DNA from: an uncultured Eubacteriales bacterium
Lineage (GTDB): Bacteria > Bacillota > Clostridia > Oscillospirales > Oscillospiraceae
DNA: 33,937 nt
Reading direction: 5' to 3'
NCBI GenBank assembly: GCA_900319935.1
Contig: ONQJ01000004.1
Location: 1 to 33,937 of the forward strand
Position numbers and translations under genes: made by a program. Under the pieces are notes generated by a model. That model did not search any database and was not told the DNA's origin. It worked only from the letters and a program-made list of their open reading frames with translations. Of this stretch, positions 7,541-16,368 are shown piece after piece. Numbering within the stretch: position 1 is the first letter of the stretch; each line of letters begins with the position of its first letter.

Positions 7541-8608
7541 TCAGGGGATCGTGATCTCCGTCGGCTCGGGAGTCGTTTCCGGCAGAGGCTCGGGTTCGCC
7601 GACGACCTGAACGTCGGGCGGCTCGGGCGTCGGCTCCGGAGTGGGCTCGGGCGTCGGTTCGGGCGTGGGTTCCGGCGTGGGTTCCGGCGTCGGCTCGGGC
7701 GTGGGTTCCGGCGTGGGTTCCGGCGTCGGCTCGGGCGTGGGTTCGGGCGTCGGCTGCGGCCTGAGCCAGGGATAGACGGCATAGATCTCGTCGTCCGTCA
7801 TGTACCAGGGATTATCCGGATCGGGATCGCTCGGATCCCAGCCGCGGCGCAGCTCGTTGTCCGAGATCTGCGGGGCGGAAGGCTTGCCGAGCGGGCCGGG
7901 GTCCTCGTCGCCGTAAAACTCCACGGCGTAGATGTTGTAGTAATTCTCCCAGATCCATTTCGCGTCCTTCACCTGCAGTCTCACGCAGCCGGCGGAGGCG
8001 CTGGTGCCGAGCTTGTCATACTCCCAGTATTCCAGAGAGGAGTTGTCCCACTTCGCCTGGTAGGGCACGGAGTGGAAGAGGATGTCGTCGTCGATCTCCG
8101 TGACGTAGTAGCCGTAGACGTCGTAGAACAGATCCTGCCACAGCAGCCGCCAGCCGAGGCGGAAGACGCCCTCGCGCGGCGTGGCCGCGCCGGTGGAGCA
8201 GACCATGGCCATGAAGGGCAGATCGTATTCGCCGCTGTCGCTGCGCGTGTAGACCGTGACGGTGTTGGCGATGTAATTGACCTTGAGATAGTAGAGATAA
8301 TTGTCCTTGTCAAGCCAGGGGAAGGCTTCCTCGGCCGGCTCCGTGATCACGGGCGTGGGCTCCGGCGTGGGTTCGGGAGTCGGCTCGGGCGTGGGCTCCG
8401 GGGTAGGCTCCGGCGTCGGGACCGGCGTGGGCGCGGGCGTCGGGACGGGAGTCGGCTCGGGCGTGGGCTCCGGGGTCGGTTCCGGCGGCATGAGCCACGC
8501 CGACAGGTTCTCGGTCATGTCGACGAGGGAGAAGGAGCCCTGCACCGCGCCCGCATAGGTCGCGAAGCACAGGACAAAGATGAGAATCAGGGCGAAAAAG
8601 CGTTTCAT
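7541..8608 (-). CDS. L,D-transpeptidase (YkuD) with two Pro-Thr-Glu repeat linkers
   Basis: The 355-residue secreted or anchored protein should cross-link or modify peptidoglycan outside the cell. An N-terminal hydrophobic segment (residues 3-22) is followed by a (Pro-Thr-Pro-Glu)n linker at 43-86, the YkuD domain at about 103-232, and a second repeat at 285-330. The catalytic region has LFHSVPY (His179) and SAGCVRL with Cys208. The usual SHGC motif reads SAGC, a variant I recall from other Firmicute members, so the enzyme may still be active. The Pro-rich linkers likely span the wall. The gene lies 48 bases after the M3 metallopeptidase in the same direction, with GGAGAG before ATG. Confidence 0.88.
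   Translation of the reverse strand: MKRFFALILIFVLCFATYAGAVQGSFSLVDMTENLSAWLMPPEPTPEPTPEPTPVPTPAPTPVPTPEPTPEPTPEPTPEPTPEPTPVITEPAEEAFPWLDKDNYLYYLKVNYIANTVTVYTRSDSGEYDLPFMAMVCSTGAATPREGVFRLGWRLLWQDLFYDVYGYYVTEIDDDILFHSVPYQAKWDNSSLEYWEYDKLGTSASAGCVRLQVKDAKWIWENYYNIYAVEFYGDEDPGPLGKPSAPQISDNELRRGWDPSDPDPDNPWYMTDDEIYAVYPWLRPQPTPEPTPEPTPEPTPEPTPEPTPEPTPEPTPEPTPEPTPEPTPEPPDVQVVGEPEPLPETTPEPTEITIP
7619..7756. repeat. Tandem PTPE-coding repeat, C-terminal array
   Basis: Twelve-base units coding Pro-Thr-Pro-Glu with silent third-base variation fill residues 285-330 of the L,D-transpeptidase. Copy number is likely to vary between strains by slippage or recombination with the other array. Confidence 0.9.
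8351..8482. repeat. Tandem PTPE-coding repeat, N-terminal array
   Basis: This second array codes residues 43-86 of the L,D-transpeptidase and includes Val and Ala variants ([11 protein letters not shown]). It is in the same orientation as the array at 7619-7756, so recombination between them would delete the catalytic domain. Confidence 0.9.
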
Positions 8609-8656
8609 CGCGTCGCTCTCCGTAAAAAAGTTTTTTCTGTCGGCTTGCCGCGGCCG

Positions 8657-10471
8657 CTAAGCGGCGTCGGCAAGGGGCCCGTCATAGCCCAGCGTGCCGC
8701 CGATCAGCGCGGCGATGGAGGAGGTCGCGCCCTCCGCGAAGGGGCTTCTCAGGCCGCCGTTCGTGACGGTCTCCATGAAGCTCTCCCAGTCGCGCGGCAG
8801 GATCTCAAAATACTTGGCCATGCCCCGGCCGGGCTCCTGCAGCTCCAGCTCGTAGATCTGCATGGCGACGTCCAGAGAGACGGGGTAGGAGATCACATAA
8901 AAAGGATACTCGAAGAAGTGGGTGATGTCCATCCAGAAGTACATGTAATACTCCTCAAAGCCCTCGTCGCAGAAGCCGAAGTCCTTCGCCGCCTGCAGCG
9001 CCAGCGCGTTGAGCTTGTCGGCCGTCAGCTCGTCGGGGCCGAGCGCGTGGGCCTTGCTCTCGAAGTCGGCGAAGGCCGCCTGCTGGATGTAGGTGTCGAG
9101 CGCGTCGATCATCTTGCCCCGGCGCAGCGTGTCGATCTCTCCGCCGGAGAGCACGCCGCCCATGTGGGACAGCGAAAGGAACTCCAGCCCCTGGGAGAAG
9201 ATCTCGGCGACGTCGATGGTCTCGTTCGCGTCGAAGTTGGCGTAGGCGTCGGTATAGTGGCCGAACTCGTGCACGAAGGTCAGCAGGTCCTGCGTGGTGC
9301 CCGCGGGATTGAGAAAGATGAATGGCGCGTCGTAGTTGCTCAGATAGGTCTGAAAGGAGGTGTCGGCCTTGTGGATGCTCGGCTCGATGTCGTACAGGCC
9401 GTACTGGCTCATGAAGGCGAAGGCGTCGGAACACTCGCGGCCGATGCTGTCGGTGACGGCCTTCATGTCCGCGTACAGCTCGTCGGAGGAGAGCGGCGAA
9501 TAGTCGACGCCGTAACTCAGGCCGGTATCCTTCGCCCACAGATAGATCGGGACAAGGTCGGCTTTCACGCCGCCGACGAAGACCGCTCCGTCCTCGGGCG
9601 TGTAGTCGCGTCCGAAGCAGAAGACGTATTCCATCTCCTCACAGGAGGAGAAGCCCATCTCCTCGGCCATCTCGGTGCGCACGCGCATCAGCTCGATATA
9701 GACCTCGGCCAGCGGCCGGTTGTATTTGCGGTAGTAGCTCAGGAGCACGGCGAGGTATTTGTAGTAGCTCGCCAGGTCGTCCGCCGAGCCGAGCTCGTCG
9801 GCCAGCTCGTGGAAGCTGCGTTCCCTGCCTTCGTACATGATAGTCGGCTCCGCCACGATCTCGCGGTAGCGGCTGATGAGCTCGCTCTCGCGCTGCATGA
9901 GCGCGACGGTGACGTCGTTGTAATAGGAATCGTTCGGGTCGGCGTACTCCTCGCAGAAGCCGTCCCAGAAGTAGTCTTCCTCCAACGCCTGACCGAGCTC
10001 GGAGCCGGCGCAGGCGTAATACATCTCGTCGAAGAGACGCGAGACGTTCGCGCTCTCGGTGCTGATCCATTCGTACTCGGCGGCGTAGTATTCGTCGCGC
10101 AGGTCCTTGCAGTTGTAGATGTTGGCCAGGGAGTACATCGTGGAGAAGTCGTCGTAGTCGTCCATGCAGCGGTCCAGCAGCTCCTCGACCCGCTTGAGCG
10201 CGGCGCCGCTTTCGAGCGCGTCCTCCACGGCCGCGACGTCTGCGGCGAGACCTTCCGTATCGGGGCGGGCGTAACGCATGTCGGAGAACATCACGCCGTC
10301 GGGATTGTGCTTCATCGAGGCGCGGTCGGTGATCTGCGAGAGCGTGTTGCCCAGCGTGCCGGACAGATCGTTCTCTCCTCCGCCGCCGGAGCCGAAGCCC
10401 GGCAGACCGCAGCCCGTGAGCATCACGAGCGCGAGCGTGAGCGCGACGAGCTTCGTCAGTCTTTTTTTCAT
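8657..10471 (-). CDS. M3-type (oligopeptidase F-like) metallopeptidase lipoprotein
   Basis: The 604-residue product starts with a lipoprotein signal peptide (lipobox LTGC, Cys21) followed by a Gly-rich spacer, so it should sit on the outer face of the membrane. The catalytic zinc motif is HEFGH at 401-405. The third ligand is probably Glu423 in VAEIFSQGLE, which aligns with the EAPSQMLE motif of thimet oligopeptidase. The helical N-terminal two thirds match the M3 lid and channel fold, so short peptides are the probable substrates. Secreted, lipid-anchored M3 enzymes are less usual than cytosolic PepF. GAGGAGG precedes the ATG. It seems to be cotranscribed with the downstream L,D-transpeptidase, which suggests wall or peptide turnover, though that link is inferred. 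Confidence 0.87.
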   Translation of the reverse strand: MKKRLTKLVALTLALVMLTGCGLPGFGSGGGGENDLSGTLGNTLSQITDRASMKHNPDGVMFSDMRYARPDTEGLAADVAAVEDALESGAALKRVEELLDRCMDDYDDFSTMYSLANIYNCKDLRDEYYAAEYEWISTESANVSRLFDEMYYACAGSELGQALEEDYFWDGFCEEYADPNDSYYNDVTVALMQRESELISRYREIVAEPTIMYEGRERSFHELADELGSADDLASYYKYLAVLLSYYRKYNRPLAEVYIELMRVRTEMAEEMGFSSCEEMEYVFCFGRDYTPEDGAVFVGGVKADLVPIYLWAKDTGLSYGVDYSPLSSDELYADMKAVTDSIGRECSDAFAFMSQYGLYDIEPSIHKADTSFQTYLSNYDAPFIFLNPAGTTQDLLTFVHEFGHYTDAYANFDANETIDVAEIFSQGLEFLSLSHMGGVLSGGEIDTLRRGKMIDALDTYIQQAAFADFESKAHALGPDELTADKLNALALQAAKDFGFCDEGFEEYYMYFWMDITHFFEYPFYVISYPVSLDVAMQIYELELQEPGRGMAKYFEILPRDWESFMETVTNGGLRSPFAEGATSSIAALIGGTLGYDGPLADAA

Positions 10472-10503
10472 GCATCGACCTCCTCGAACACGAAAGTTAT
10501 ATT

Positions 10504-10532
10504 ATTTTATCACAAAAGGTCGGCGATGAAAA
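10504..10532 (-). promoter_or_regulatory. Possible promoter of the M3 peptidase gene
   Basis: On the minus strand TTTTCA (10527-10532) and TAAAAT (10504-10509) lie 17 bases apart, 33 bases before the ATG. Both boxes deviate from consensus, and the A/T-rich stretch offers other registers. Confidence 0.4.
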
Positions 10533-10568
10533 GAGCCAAATCCAAAGGAAGACCAAGGCAATTCACGC

Positions 10569-10597
10569 TTGAAAACCGCCGCTTTCTCCCATATAAT
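10569..10597 (+). promoter_or_regulatory. Sigma-A promoter of ppaC
   Basis: TTGAAA (10569-10574) and TATAAT (10592-10597) are spaced exactly 17 bases, giving a short leader before the ATG at 10632. Confidence 0.8.
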
Positions 10598-10631
10598 TGA
10601 AGCGGAAAGAATCTTACGGGAGGAAGCAGAC

Positions 10632-12242
10632 ATGAACGAGATCTTCGTCACCGGCCACCGCAATCCCGACACCGATTCGATCGTCGCGGCGATCTCCTAT
10701 GCCGCGCTGCGCAACGCGCTGGGCGACAGCGAGTACAGGGCCGCGCGCATCGGCTCGATCAACGACGAGACGGCCCGCATGCTCGAGCGCTTCGGTTTCG
10801 AGCCGCCGCTGCATATCAAGACCATGCGCACGCAGGTGTGCGATCTTGATTTCGACAGGCCGCCCACGCTGCACAGCACGGTCACGATGGACCTCGCCTG
10901 GCGCACGATGCGCGACGTCGAGACCTCCTCGCTGCCGATCGTGGACGACGACGGCGGGCTCTTCGGCCTGCTCTCCGCCGGAGATATCGCGAGTTACAGT
11001 ATGCGCTCGATCACCGACAGCCGCATCGAGGCCCTGCCGGTGTTCAATCTGCTCAGCGTGCTGGAAGGAAAGCTCGTCAACGAGAACAGCTTCGTGATCG
11101 AGACCGTCTCGGGCGATCTGCGCATCGCCGTGCCGCAGGCCATCGACGAGCCCGTCGGCGGCCGCGACAGTATCCTGATCTGCGGCGATCAGCCGGAGAT
11201 CATCGCCGCGGCTCTGGAAAAGGAGATCAACTGCCTGATCATCTGCCAGAGCGAGATCCGCCCCGAATGGGCGCGGAGCATGGCTTCGACCTGCATCGTC
11301 TCCACGCCGCTGGACGCGCGCACGGTCGCGCGGCTGATCTACCTGGCCATCCCCGTCGAGCGCGTCTGCCAGAAGGAGGAGATCGTCGCCTTCCACCTGG
11401 CGGACTATCTCGACGACGTGCGCGAGATCCTGCTCAAGAGCCGCTTCCGCAGCTATCCCGTGCTCGACGAGAACGAGCGCGTGGTCGGCATGCTCTCGCG
11501 CTATCACATGCTGCGCCCGAGACGCAAGCGCGTCGTGCTCGTGGACCACAACGAGGCGGCCCAGTCCGTCCCGGGACTCGAGCAGGTGGAGATCATGGAG
11601 ATCATCGACCACCACCGCCTGGCCGACATCCAGACCGCGCAGCCCGTCTCCGTGCGCAACGAGCCCGTGGGCAGCACGAACACGATCATCACCGCCATGT
11701 ATCAGGAAAACGGCGTCATGCCCTCGCCCAGGATGGCGGGGCTGATGGCCGCGGCCATCCTATCGGACACGGTGATGTTCAAGTCGCCCACCTGCACCAA
11801 GCGCGATATCGCTATGGCCGAGCGGCTCGCGCGCATCGCGCACGTCTCGCTCGAGGAGATCGGGAAAGAGCTCTTCTCCGTCCAGGGGGCGGAGGAGAAG
11901 CCTATCGAGGAGCTTTTCCGGACGGACTACAAGGTCTTCCATATCGCCGAGCACAACATCGGCGTGAGCCAGATTACCTGCGCCGACGCCTCCGGTCTGC
12001 TCGCGCGGCGCGGCGAATTCATGTCCTATATGGAAAAGCTGAAGAAGGACAAGGATTTCGATTTCGTGATCCTGATGATCACGGACGTGCTGCAGGAGGG
12101 CTCATATCTGCTCTATGTCGGAAGCGACGAGGATATGCAGCAGGCCTTCGGCACGGCGCCGAAGGACAAGAGCATGTTCCTGCCCGGCGTGATGAGCCGC
12201 AAAAAGCAGATCATCCCCATGCTCACGGCGCTGTGGGGATAA
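10632..12242 (+). CDS. ppaC: Manganese-dependent inorganic pyrophosphatase with CBS and DRTGG domains
   Basis: This 536-residue family II pyrophosphatase hydrolyses diphosphate to two phosphates and so pulls biosynthetic reactions forward. The DHH catalytic core is split. The N-terminal part has VTGHRNPDTDS (metal ligands His9, Asp13, Asp15), the core resumes with VVLVDHNE and EIIDHHRL, and the DHHA2 C-terminus ends at SRKKQIIPML. Inserted between them (about residues 65-305) are a CBS pair (SSLPIVDDDGGLFGLLSAGDI and SYPVLDENERVVGMLS) around a DRTGG domain. In characterised CBS-PPases this insert gives adenine-nucleotide control: AMP/ADP inhibition and ATP or diadenosine polyphosphate activation. 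GGGAGG eight bases upstream supports the start at 10632. Confidence 0.95.
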   Translation: MNEIFVTGHRNPDTDSIVAAISYAALRNALGDSEYRAARIGSINDETARMLERFGFEPPLHIKTMRTQVCDLDFDRPPTLHSTVTMDLAWRTMRDVETSSLPIVDDDGGLFGLLSAGDIASYSMRSITDSRIEALPVFNLLSVLEGKLVNENSFVIETVSGDLRIAVPQAIDEPVGGRDSILICGDQPEIIAAALEKEINCLIICQSEIRPEWARSMASTCIVSTPLDARTVARLIYLAIPVERVCQKEEIVAFHLADYLDDVREILLKSRFRSYPVLDENERVVGMLSRYHMLRPRRKRVVLVDHNEAAQSVPGLEQVEIMEIIDHHRLADIQTAQPVSVRNEPVGSTNTIITAMYQENGVMPSPRMAGLMAAAILSDTVMFKSPTCTKRDIAMAERLARIAHVSLEEIGKELFSVQGAEEKPIEELFRTDYKVFHIAEHNIGVSQITCADASGLLARRGEFMSYMEKLKKDKDFDFVILMITDVLQEGSYLLYVGSDEDMQQAFGTAPKDKSMFLPGVMSRKKQIIPMLTALWG

Positions 12243-12254
12243 AAACCGTTTCGA

Positions 12255-12290
12255 AAGCCGGGAGGACTTCGTCCGAAGTCCTCCCGGCTT
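12255..12290 (+). terminator. Terminator of ppaC
   Basis: A 17-bp inverted repeat (12255-12271 and 12274-12290) begins 12 bases after the ppaC stop and is followed by CTCTTTTCC. The stem is long and GC-rich with a very tight loop. Confidence 0.85.
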
Positions 12291-12400
12291 CTCTTTTCCG
12301 GGAGCGTGCCCCGGGCCGCGGCGTGCAGAGAAAAAGGCGGCAAAACAAAACAGATGATTTTTCCCGGGAGCTGTGGTATTCTTTTGTTGAGGTGAAGCCC

Positions 12401-13075
12401 ATGAGACTTCTGTACGCCGAAGATGAAAAATCCCTGGCCAGAGCCGTTTCGACGATTCTTCGCAAGAACAACTATTCCGTCGACGTGGTCTATGACGGCA
12501 GGAGCGCGCTGAACTATCTCGAGACGGAGAACTACGACGGTGCGATCCTGGACGTGATGATGCCCGGGGCGGACGGCTTTGAGGTGCTGCGCCGGATGCG
12601 CGCGCGGGGCGACAGCACGCCGGTGCTGCTGCTCACGGCAAAGAGCGAGATCGACGACCGGGTCACAGGTCTCGACAGCGGAGCCAACGATTATTTGACC
12701 AAGCCCTTCGACATGAAGGAACTGCTGGCCCGCATCCGCGCGATGACGCGGGTGCTCTCCGTCCAGCCGGACAAGACCATCTCCTTCGGAAAGGTCACGC
12801 TCGACTGCGCGAGCTACGACCTGAACGGACCGGGCGGCAGCACGAAGCTCGCCGGGAAGGAATTTCAGATGATGGAGATGCTGATGCGCAATCCGCGCAA
12901 GCTCGTCTCCACCGAGACCTTTATGGATCGCATCTGGGGCTATGACAGCGAAGCCGAGCTGAACATCGTCTGGGTGTATATCTCAACGCTGCGCAAGAAA
13001 CTCAAAGGGATCGACGCGGACGTCGAGATCAAAGCCCAACGCGGCGTCGGATACTATCTGGAGGTCAAGTCATGA
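12401..13075 (+). CDS. OmpR/PhoB-family response regulator
   Basis: The 224-residue protein has a receiver domain (residues 1-120) with acidic pocket E7/D8, phospho-acceptor Asp51 (AILDVMMPG), switch Thr in LLLTAKS and Lys in YLTKPFD. A winged-helix effector domain follows at about 128-222, ending with the typical GVGYYLEV. The start is fixed by GAGGTG seven bases before ATG. The gene overlaps the histidine kinase as ATGA. TATTCT (12377-12382) may be its -10 box, but I see no convincing -35, as in promoters that need an activator. Its targets are unknown; a candidate direct-repeat site is at 17807-17823. Confidence 0.95.
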   Translation: MRLLYAEDEKSLARAVSTILRKNNYSVDVVYDGRSALNYLETENYDGAILDVMMPGADGFEVLRRMRARGDSTPVLLLTAKSEIDDRVTGLDSGANDYLTKPFDMKELLARIRAMTRVLSVQPDKTISFGKVTLDCASYDLNGPGGSTKLAGKEFQMMEMLMRNPRKLVSTETFMDRIWGYDSEAELNIVWVYISTLRKKLKGIDADVEIKAQRGVGYYLEVKS

Positions 13076-14355
13076 TCAACAAGCTGCGGAAAAAATTCAT
13101 CGCCGCGGCGATCGCCGCGGTCTTCCTCGTCCTGCTCGTTCTGATCGGCTCGATCAACCTGCTCAACTACCGCAGCCTTGTCTCGGACGCCGACGGCACG
13201 CTGCAGATCCTCGCGGAAAACAGAGGCTCCTTCCCGCGGCAGATGTTCCGCGAGCAGGACAAGCCTTCGGAGCCGCAGCCTCCTCCGGCGATCGAGAGGA
13301 ACGACGGCCCCTTCGACGCAAGGCGCGGCGGCAGCGGAGAGCTGGCCTATCAATCCCGGTACTTCTCCGCCTGGTTCGCAGACGACGGCAGTCTCTCCCG
13401 GATCAATCTGGACAACCTCGCCTCCCTGACGGAGGAAGACGCCGCGGCTCTCGCGGAGAACATATACGCCTCCGGGCGGGAGAGGGGCTTTTCGGGCGGA
13501 TACCGCTATTGCCGCGCGGACTGCGACGGGGAGACCATGCTGCTCTTCCTCAACTGCGAGCGGGAGCTCTCGACCTTCCGCGGCTTTCTGTACGCCAGCG
13601 TCGGGATCTCGCTTGCCGGCACGCTCGCGGTCTTCCTTCTTCTGCTGCTCCTCTCCGGGCGGATCGTGCGTCCTATCGCGGAGAGCTATGAAAAGCAGAA
13701 GCGCTTCATCACGGACGCCGGGCACGAGCTGAAAACGCCGATCACGATCATCCGGGCCGACGCGGACGTGCTGCAGTCGGAGCTGGACGGGGAGAACGAG
13801 TGGATCACGGATATCCGCAGACAGACGAACAGGCTCGCCGAGCTCACTTCCGATCTGATCTATCTTTCGAAGATGGAGGAAGAAAACGCCTCTCTCCAGA
13901 TGCAGGATCTGTCCTTATCCGAACTCGTTGACGAGACCGCGCAGTCCTTCCAGGCGCTCGCGCGCGCAAAGGGCAGGAGCTTTTCCTCATCCGTCGTGCC
14001 CGATCTGCGCGCAAACGGGGATGAAAAGGCGCTCGCCAAACTGGTCTCCATCCTGCTGGACAACGCCATGAAGTACTCGCCGGAGGGCGGGAACGTGGAG
14101 CTCAAGCTGGATCAGGCAGGCAGGAACGCCAGGCTGATCGTCAGGAACAGCACGCCGCCCATGGAGAAGGGCAATGCGGATCGGCTCTTCGAGCGCTTTG
14201 CCAGAGAGGACCGCTCCCGCAATTCGGAGTCCGGCGGCTTCGGTCTGGGGCTCGCGATCGCAAAGGCGGTGACGGAGGCGCACAGGGGCAGGATCCGCGC
14301 GGAATCCGAGGACGGCGCGTCGCTGACTGTCACGGCGGAGCTGCCGCTCATATGA
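13072..14355 (+). CDS. Membrane sensor histidine kinase
   Basis: This 427-residue kinase should phosphorylate the adjacent regulator. Transmembrane helices at about residues 8-30 and 180-203 enclose an extracytoplasmic sensor region of about 150 residues with a Pro/Glu-rich start (PSEPQPPP) and no domain I recognise. The HisKA domain carries the phospho-acceptor His218 in ITDAGHELKTP. The HATPase domain has the N box LLDNAMKYSPEGG and the G box GGFGLGLAIAK. There is no obvious HAMP domain; the second helix runs almost directly into HisKA. It overlaps the regulator by four bases. The signal sensed cannot be told from the sequence. Confidence 0.94.
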   Translation: MINKLRKKFIAAAIAAVFLVLLVLIGSINLLNYRSLVSDADGTLQILAENRGSFPRQMFREQDKPSEPQPPPAIERNDGPFDARRGGSGELAYQSRYFSAWFADDGSLSRINLDNLASLTEEDAAALAENIYASGRERGFSGGYRYCRADCDGETMLLFLNCERELSTFRGFLYASVGISLAGTLAVFLLLLLLSGRIVRPIAESYEKQKRFITDAGHELKTPITIIRADADVLQSELDGENEWITDIRRQTNRLAELTSDLIYLSKMEEENASLQMQDLSLSELVDETAQSFQALARAKGRSFSSSVVPDLRANGDEKALAKLVSILLDNAMKYSPEGGNVELKLDQAGRNARLIVRNSTPPMEKGNADRLFERFAREDRSRNSESGGFGLGLAIAKAVTEAHRGRIRAESEDGASLTVTAELPLI

Positions 14356-14431
14356 TCCATCGCAGTTTATCTTTCGATCCGTACCCGGTGCTGACAGACC
14401 CAAAATCATATTCAAAAAGGAGTACTGTACC

Positions 14432-14794
14432 ATGAAGTTCTACAAATGCAAAGCTTGTGACGGCATCATGATCCTGACTGCGCCGAACGCATGCTGTATC
14501 GACGGCTGGCAGGAACTCGTCCCGAACACCACAGACGCCTCGGGAGAGAAGCACGTTCCCGTGATCGAAGCGGAAGGGAGAAATATCAGCGTCAAGGTCG
14601 GATCGGCCGAGCATCCGATGCTTGCCGCGCACTATATCACCTGCATCGTGATCGAGACGAACCAGGGGTATCAGAAGAAAGAACTGCGCCCCGGAGAAAA
14701 GCCCGCTGCGCAGTTTGCATTGGCCGAAGGCGAAACGCTTCTGGCGGCGTATGAGTATTGCAACCTGCACGGACTTTGGATGGCAAAGGTGTAG
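14432..14794 (+). CDS. dfx: Desulfoferrodoxin-type superoxide reductase
   Basis: The 120-residue protein reduces superoxide to hydrogen peroxide without making oxygen, a strategy of strict anaerobes. Centre II ligands are all visible: His41 (KHVPVI), His61 (HPM), His67 (HYI), Cys110 and His113 (YCNLHG). Centre I, the desulforedoxin-like FeCys4 site, is represented by C6, C9, C21 and C22, with shorter spacing between the pairs than in the classic Desulfovibrio protein. Electrons would come from rubredoxin or ferredoxin, neither of which is in the window. AAGGAG sits close before ATG. It follows the histidine kinase by 76 bases and may be read through from it; a separate promoter was not evident. 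Confidence 0.93.
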   Translation: MKFYKCKACDGIMILTAPNACCIDGWQELVPNTTDASGEKHVPVIEAEGRNISVKVGSAEHPMLAAHYITCIVIETNQGYQKKELRPGEKPAAQFALAEGETLLAAYEYCNLHGLWMAKV

Positions 14795-14817
14795 TCCGCA
14801 TCCTCTTCAGGAGCATG

Positions 14818-14852
14818 AAAAACGGGATCCGAAAGACTCGGATCCCGTTTTT
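14818..14852. terminator. Bidirectional terminator after the desulfoferrodoxin gene
   Basis: A perfect 15-bp inverted repeat (14818-14832 and 14838-14852) starts with five A and ends with five T, and it sits between two converging genes. Confidence 0.92.
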
Positions 14853-14877
14853 GTTTACAGAAGCTGAGACAGGTGAT

Positions 14878-16368
14878 TTACGGACGTCTGCCGCCGGATC
14901 CGCCCATACCGCCGGGTCCGCCGCCGAAACCGCCCTGCCCGCCGCCGAAGCCGCCGGGTCCGCCCATGCCGCCGGGCCCGCCCATGAACTGGTTGGGGAT
15001 CGTGCTGACTTCCTGACCGTTGACAATGACCGTGCCGCCGGTGAAGGTCGCGGTCCCGTCGTAGTCGAAGCTGGAATTGCCGCTGATGCTGATCGTGCCG
15101 CCGGTGATGATGATATTTCCGTTGCAGTCGACGCCGTCGGTGTCGCCCGCGCCCATCGTGATCGTGACCGTGCCGCCGGTGATCTCCACGGTCGGCGTGT
15201 ACGCGGAGGACTTGCGCGCCGCGTTGATGCCGTCGTCCAAGGCCGCGATCGTGATATCGCCGCCGCCGATGAGGACATAGGTGGCCTCGATCCCCTCATA
15301 GGCCGTGATGTCCAGCGTGCCGCCGGCGATCTCGATCTTTTCGTTCGCGTGGATGCCGTCGTCCCGGCTCCGGAGCGTGAACGCGCCGTCGCTGATGAGG
15401 ATCGAGCCGTTGGTGTGGATCGCGTCGTCAAGGGCGTCGATCGTATAGACGCCGCCGTTGATCGAGATCGAGACACCCGCCTTGATGCCTTTGTAGGATT
15501 CCGAGGCATCGCTGCTCCTCGCGCCGCTGCCGCCGCCGGAAGTGATGCTGAGCGTGGCGTTTTCAGCCGTGAACACCGTCTCGGCCTGGATGCCGTCCTT
15601 GCCGGACACGATCGAGAGCGTGGAATCGACGACCGAGACATAACCCTTTTCCGCGTCCGAGCCGTTGTCCGAACGGACGCCGTCGCTGCCCGCCGTGACG
15701 CTGACCGTCGCCCCGGAAAACTTGACGGAATCCTTGCCGTTCAGACCGACGTTTTGCGCTTTCACGCTCAGGTCCTTCGCCGTGATCACGAGATCGTCCT
15801 TGCAGACGACCGCGTGCTTATAATTGCCGTTGATCGTCAGTTGGCCGGAGCCGTTGATCGTGAGATCGTCCCGGCTGAACACGGCCGCGTCCAGCGCGGT
15901 GTCGTCGTCGGTGAGCGTGTAATCCGAGCCGTCGGAGATCACGTTGACCGTGCCCTCCGCCGCGGTAAGAAAGACCTTGTCCGCGCTGCGGACATAGATC
16001 GCGGGGCCGTTCTCGTTGGTGATCGTCGCATTATCCAGCACGAGCTGGACCTTGTCCTCCTCGCCGGCCTCGATGACGATCATGCCCTCGTATTCGCCGG
16101 AGAGGATATAGGTGCCTGCCTCCGTGATCGTCAGATCGCCGTCGGGAGAGAGCGTTGCGGCTTCGGAGGCGTCGTATTCGCCCGAGGCGTCGCGCTTGGA
16201 GACCGCGGTATCCAAAGCCGAATCCGACAGCGCGGCGCTCGGAGGCGTATCCGCCGCGGACGGCGTTGCCGAGACGCTCTCCGCCGCGCTTGCGGGGGCG
16301 GCCGCGCAGCCGGTCAGCAGAAAGAGCGCCAGCGCGCTGACGAGCGTGATCTTCAAAGATTTTTTCAT
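14878..16368 (-). CDS. Cthe_2159-like beta-helix surface lipoprotein with Gly-rich tail
   Basis: The 496-residue product has a lipoprotein signal (lipobox LLTGC, Cys21), a Ser/Ala-rich spacer, and then about 12 short beta-helix rungs with recurring Asp-Gly turns (DGVRSDNG, DGIQAE, DDAIHTNG, DDGIHANE, DGINAA, DGVDCNG). This matches the carbohydrate-binding-domain family of Clostridium thermocellum Cthe_2159 (PF14262), a parallel beta-helix that binds acidic polysaccharide and calcium. It ends in a low-complexity GGPGGMGG tail of about 35 residues. No catalytic residues are known for the family. It is the last gene of a three-gene unit; its start overlaps the DUF4956 stop as ATGA, with GGAGGAG just upstream. 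Confidence 0.85.
   Translation of the reverse strand: MKKSLKITLVSALALFLLTGCAAAPASAAESVSATPSAADTPPSAALSDSALDTAVSKRDASGEYDASEAATLSPDGDLTITEAGTYILSGEYEGMIVIEAGEEDKVQLVLDNATITNENGPAIYVRSADKVFLTAAEGTVNVISDGSDYTLTDDDTALDAAVFSRDDLTINGSGQLTINGNYKHAVVCKDDLVITAKDLSVKAQNVGLNGKDSVKFSGATVSVTAGSDGVRSDNGSDAEKGYVSVVDSTLSIVSGKDGIQAETVFTAENATLSITSGGGSGARSSDASESYKGIKAGVSISINGGVYTIDALDDAIHTNGSILISDGAFTLRSRDDGIHANEKIEIAGGTLDITAYEGIEATYVLIGGGDITIAALDDGINAARKSSAYTPTVEITGGTVTITMGAGDTDGVDCNGNIIITGGTISISGNSSFDYDGTATFTGGTVIVNGQEVSTIPNQFMGGPGGMGGPGGFGGGQGGFGGGPGGMGGSGGRRP

Noticed and set aside
7619..8482. Two arrays of regularly spaced short repeats, resembling a CRISPR locus
   Set aside because: The 12-base units are contiguous without unique spacers, stay in frame and code PTPE in a transpeptidase.
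10526..10541. Shared 15-base string AAAAGAGCCAAATCC at about 10529 and 22379, both upstream of promoters
   Set aside because: One exact 15-mer pair in a 34-kb window is near what chance allows in A-rich intergenic DNA, and the flanks do not match.
7454..10600. Long plus-strand frame (1048 codons) opposite the L,D-transpeptidase and M3 peptidase genes
   Set aside because: Its GRGFGRGF-like repeats are simply the antisense reading of the PTPE arrays, and it runs through a terminator and a promoter.
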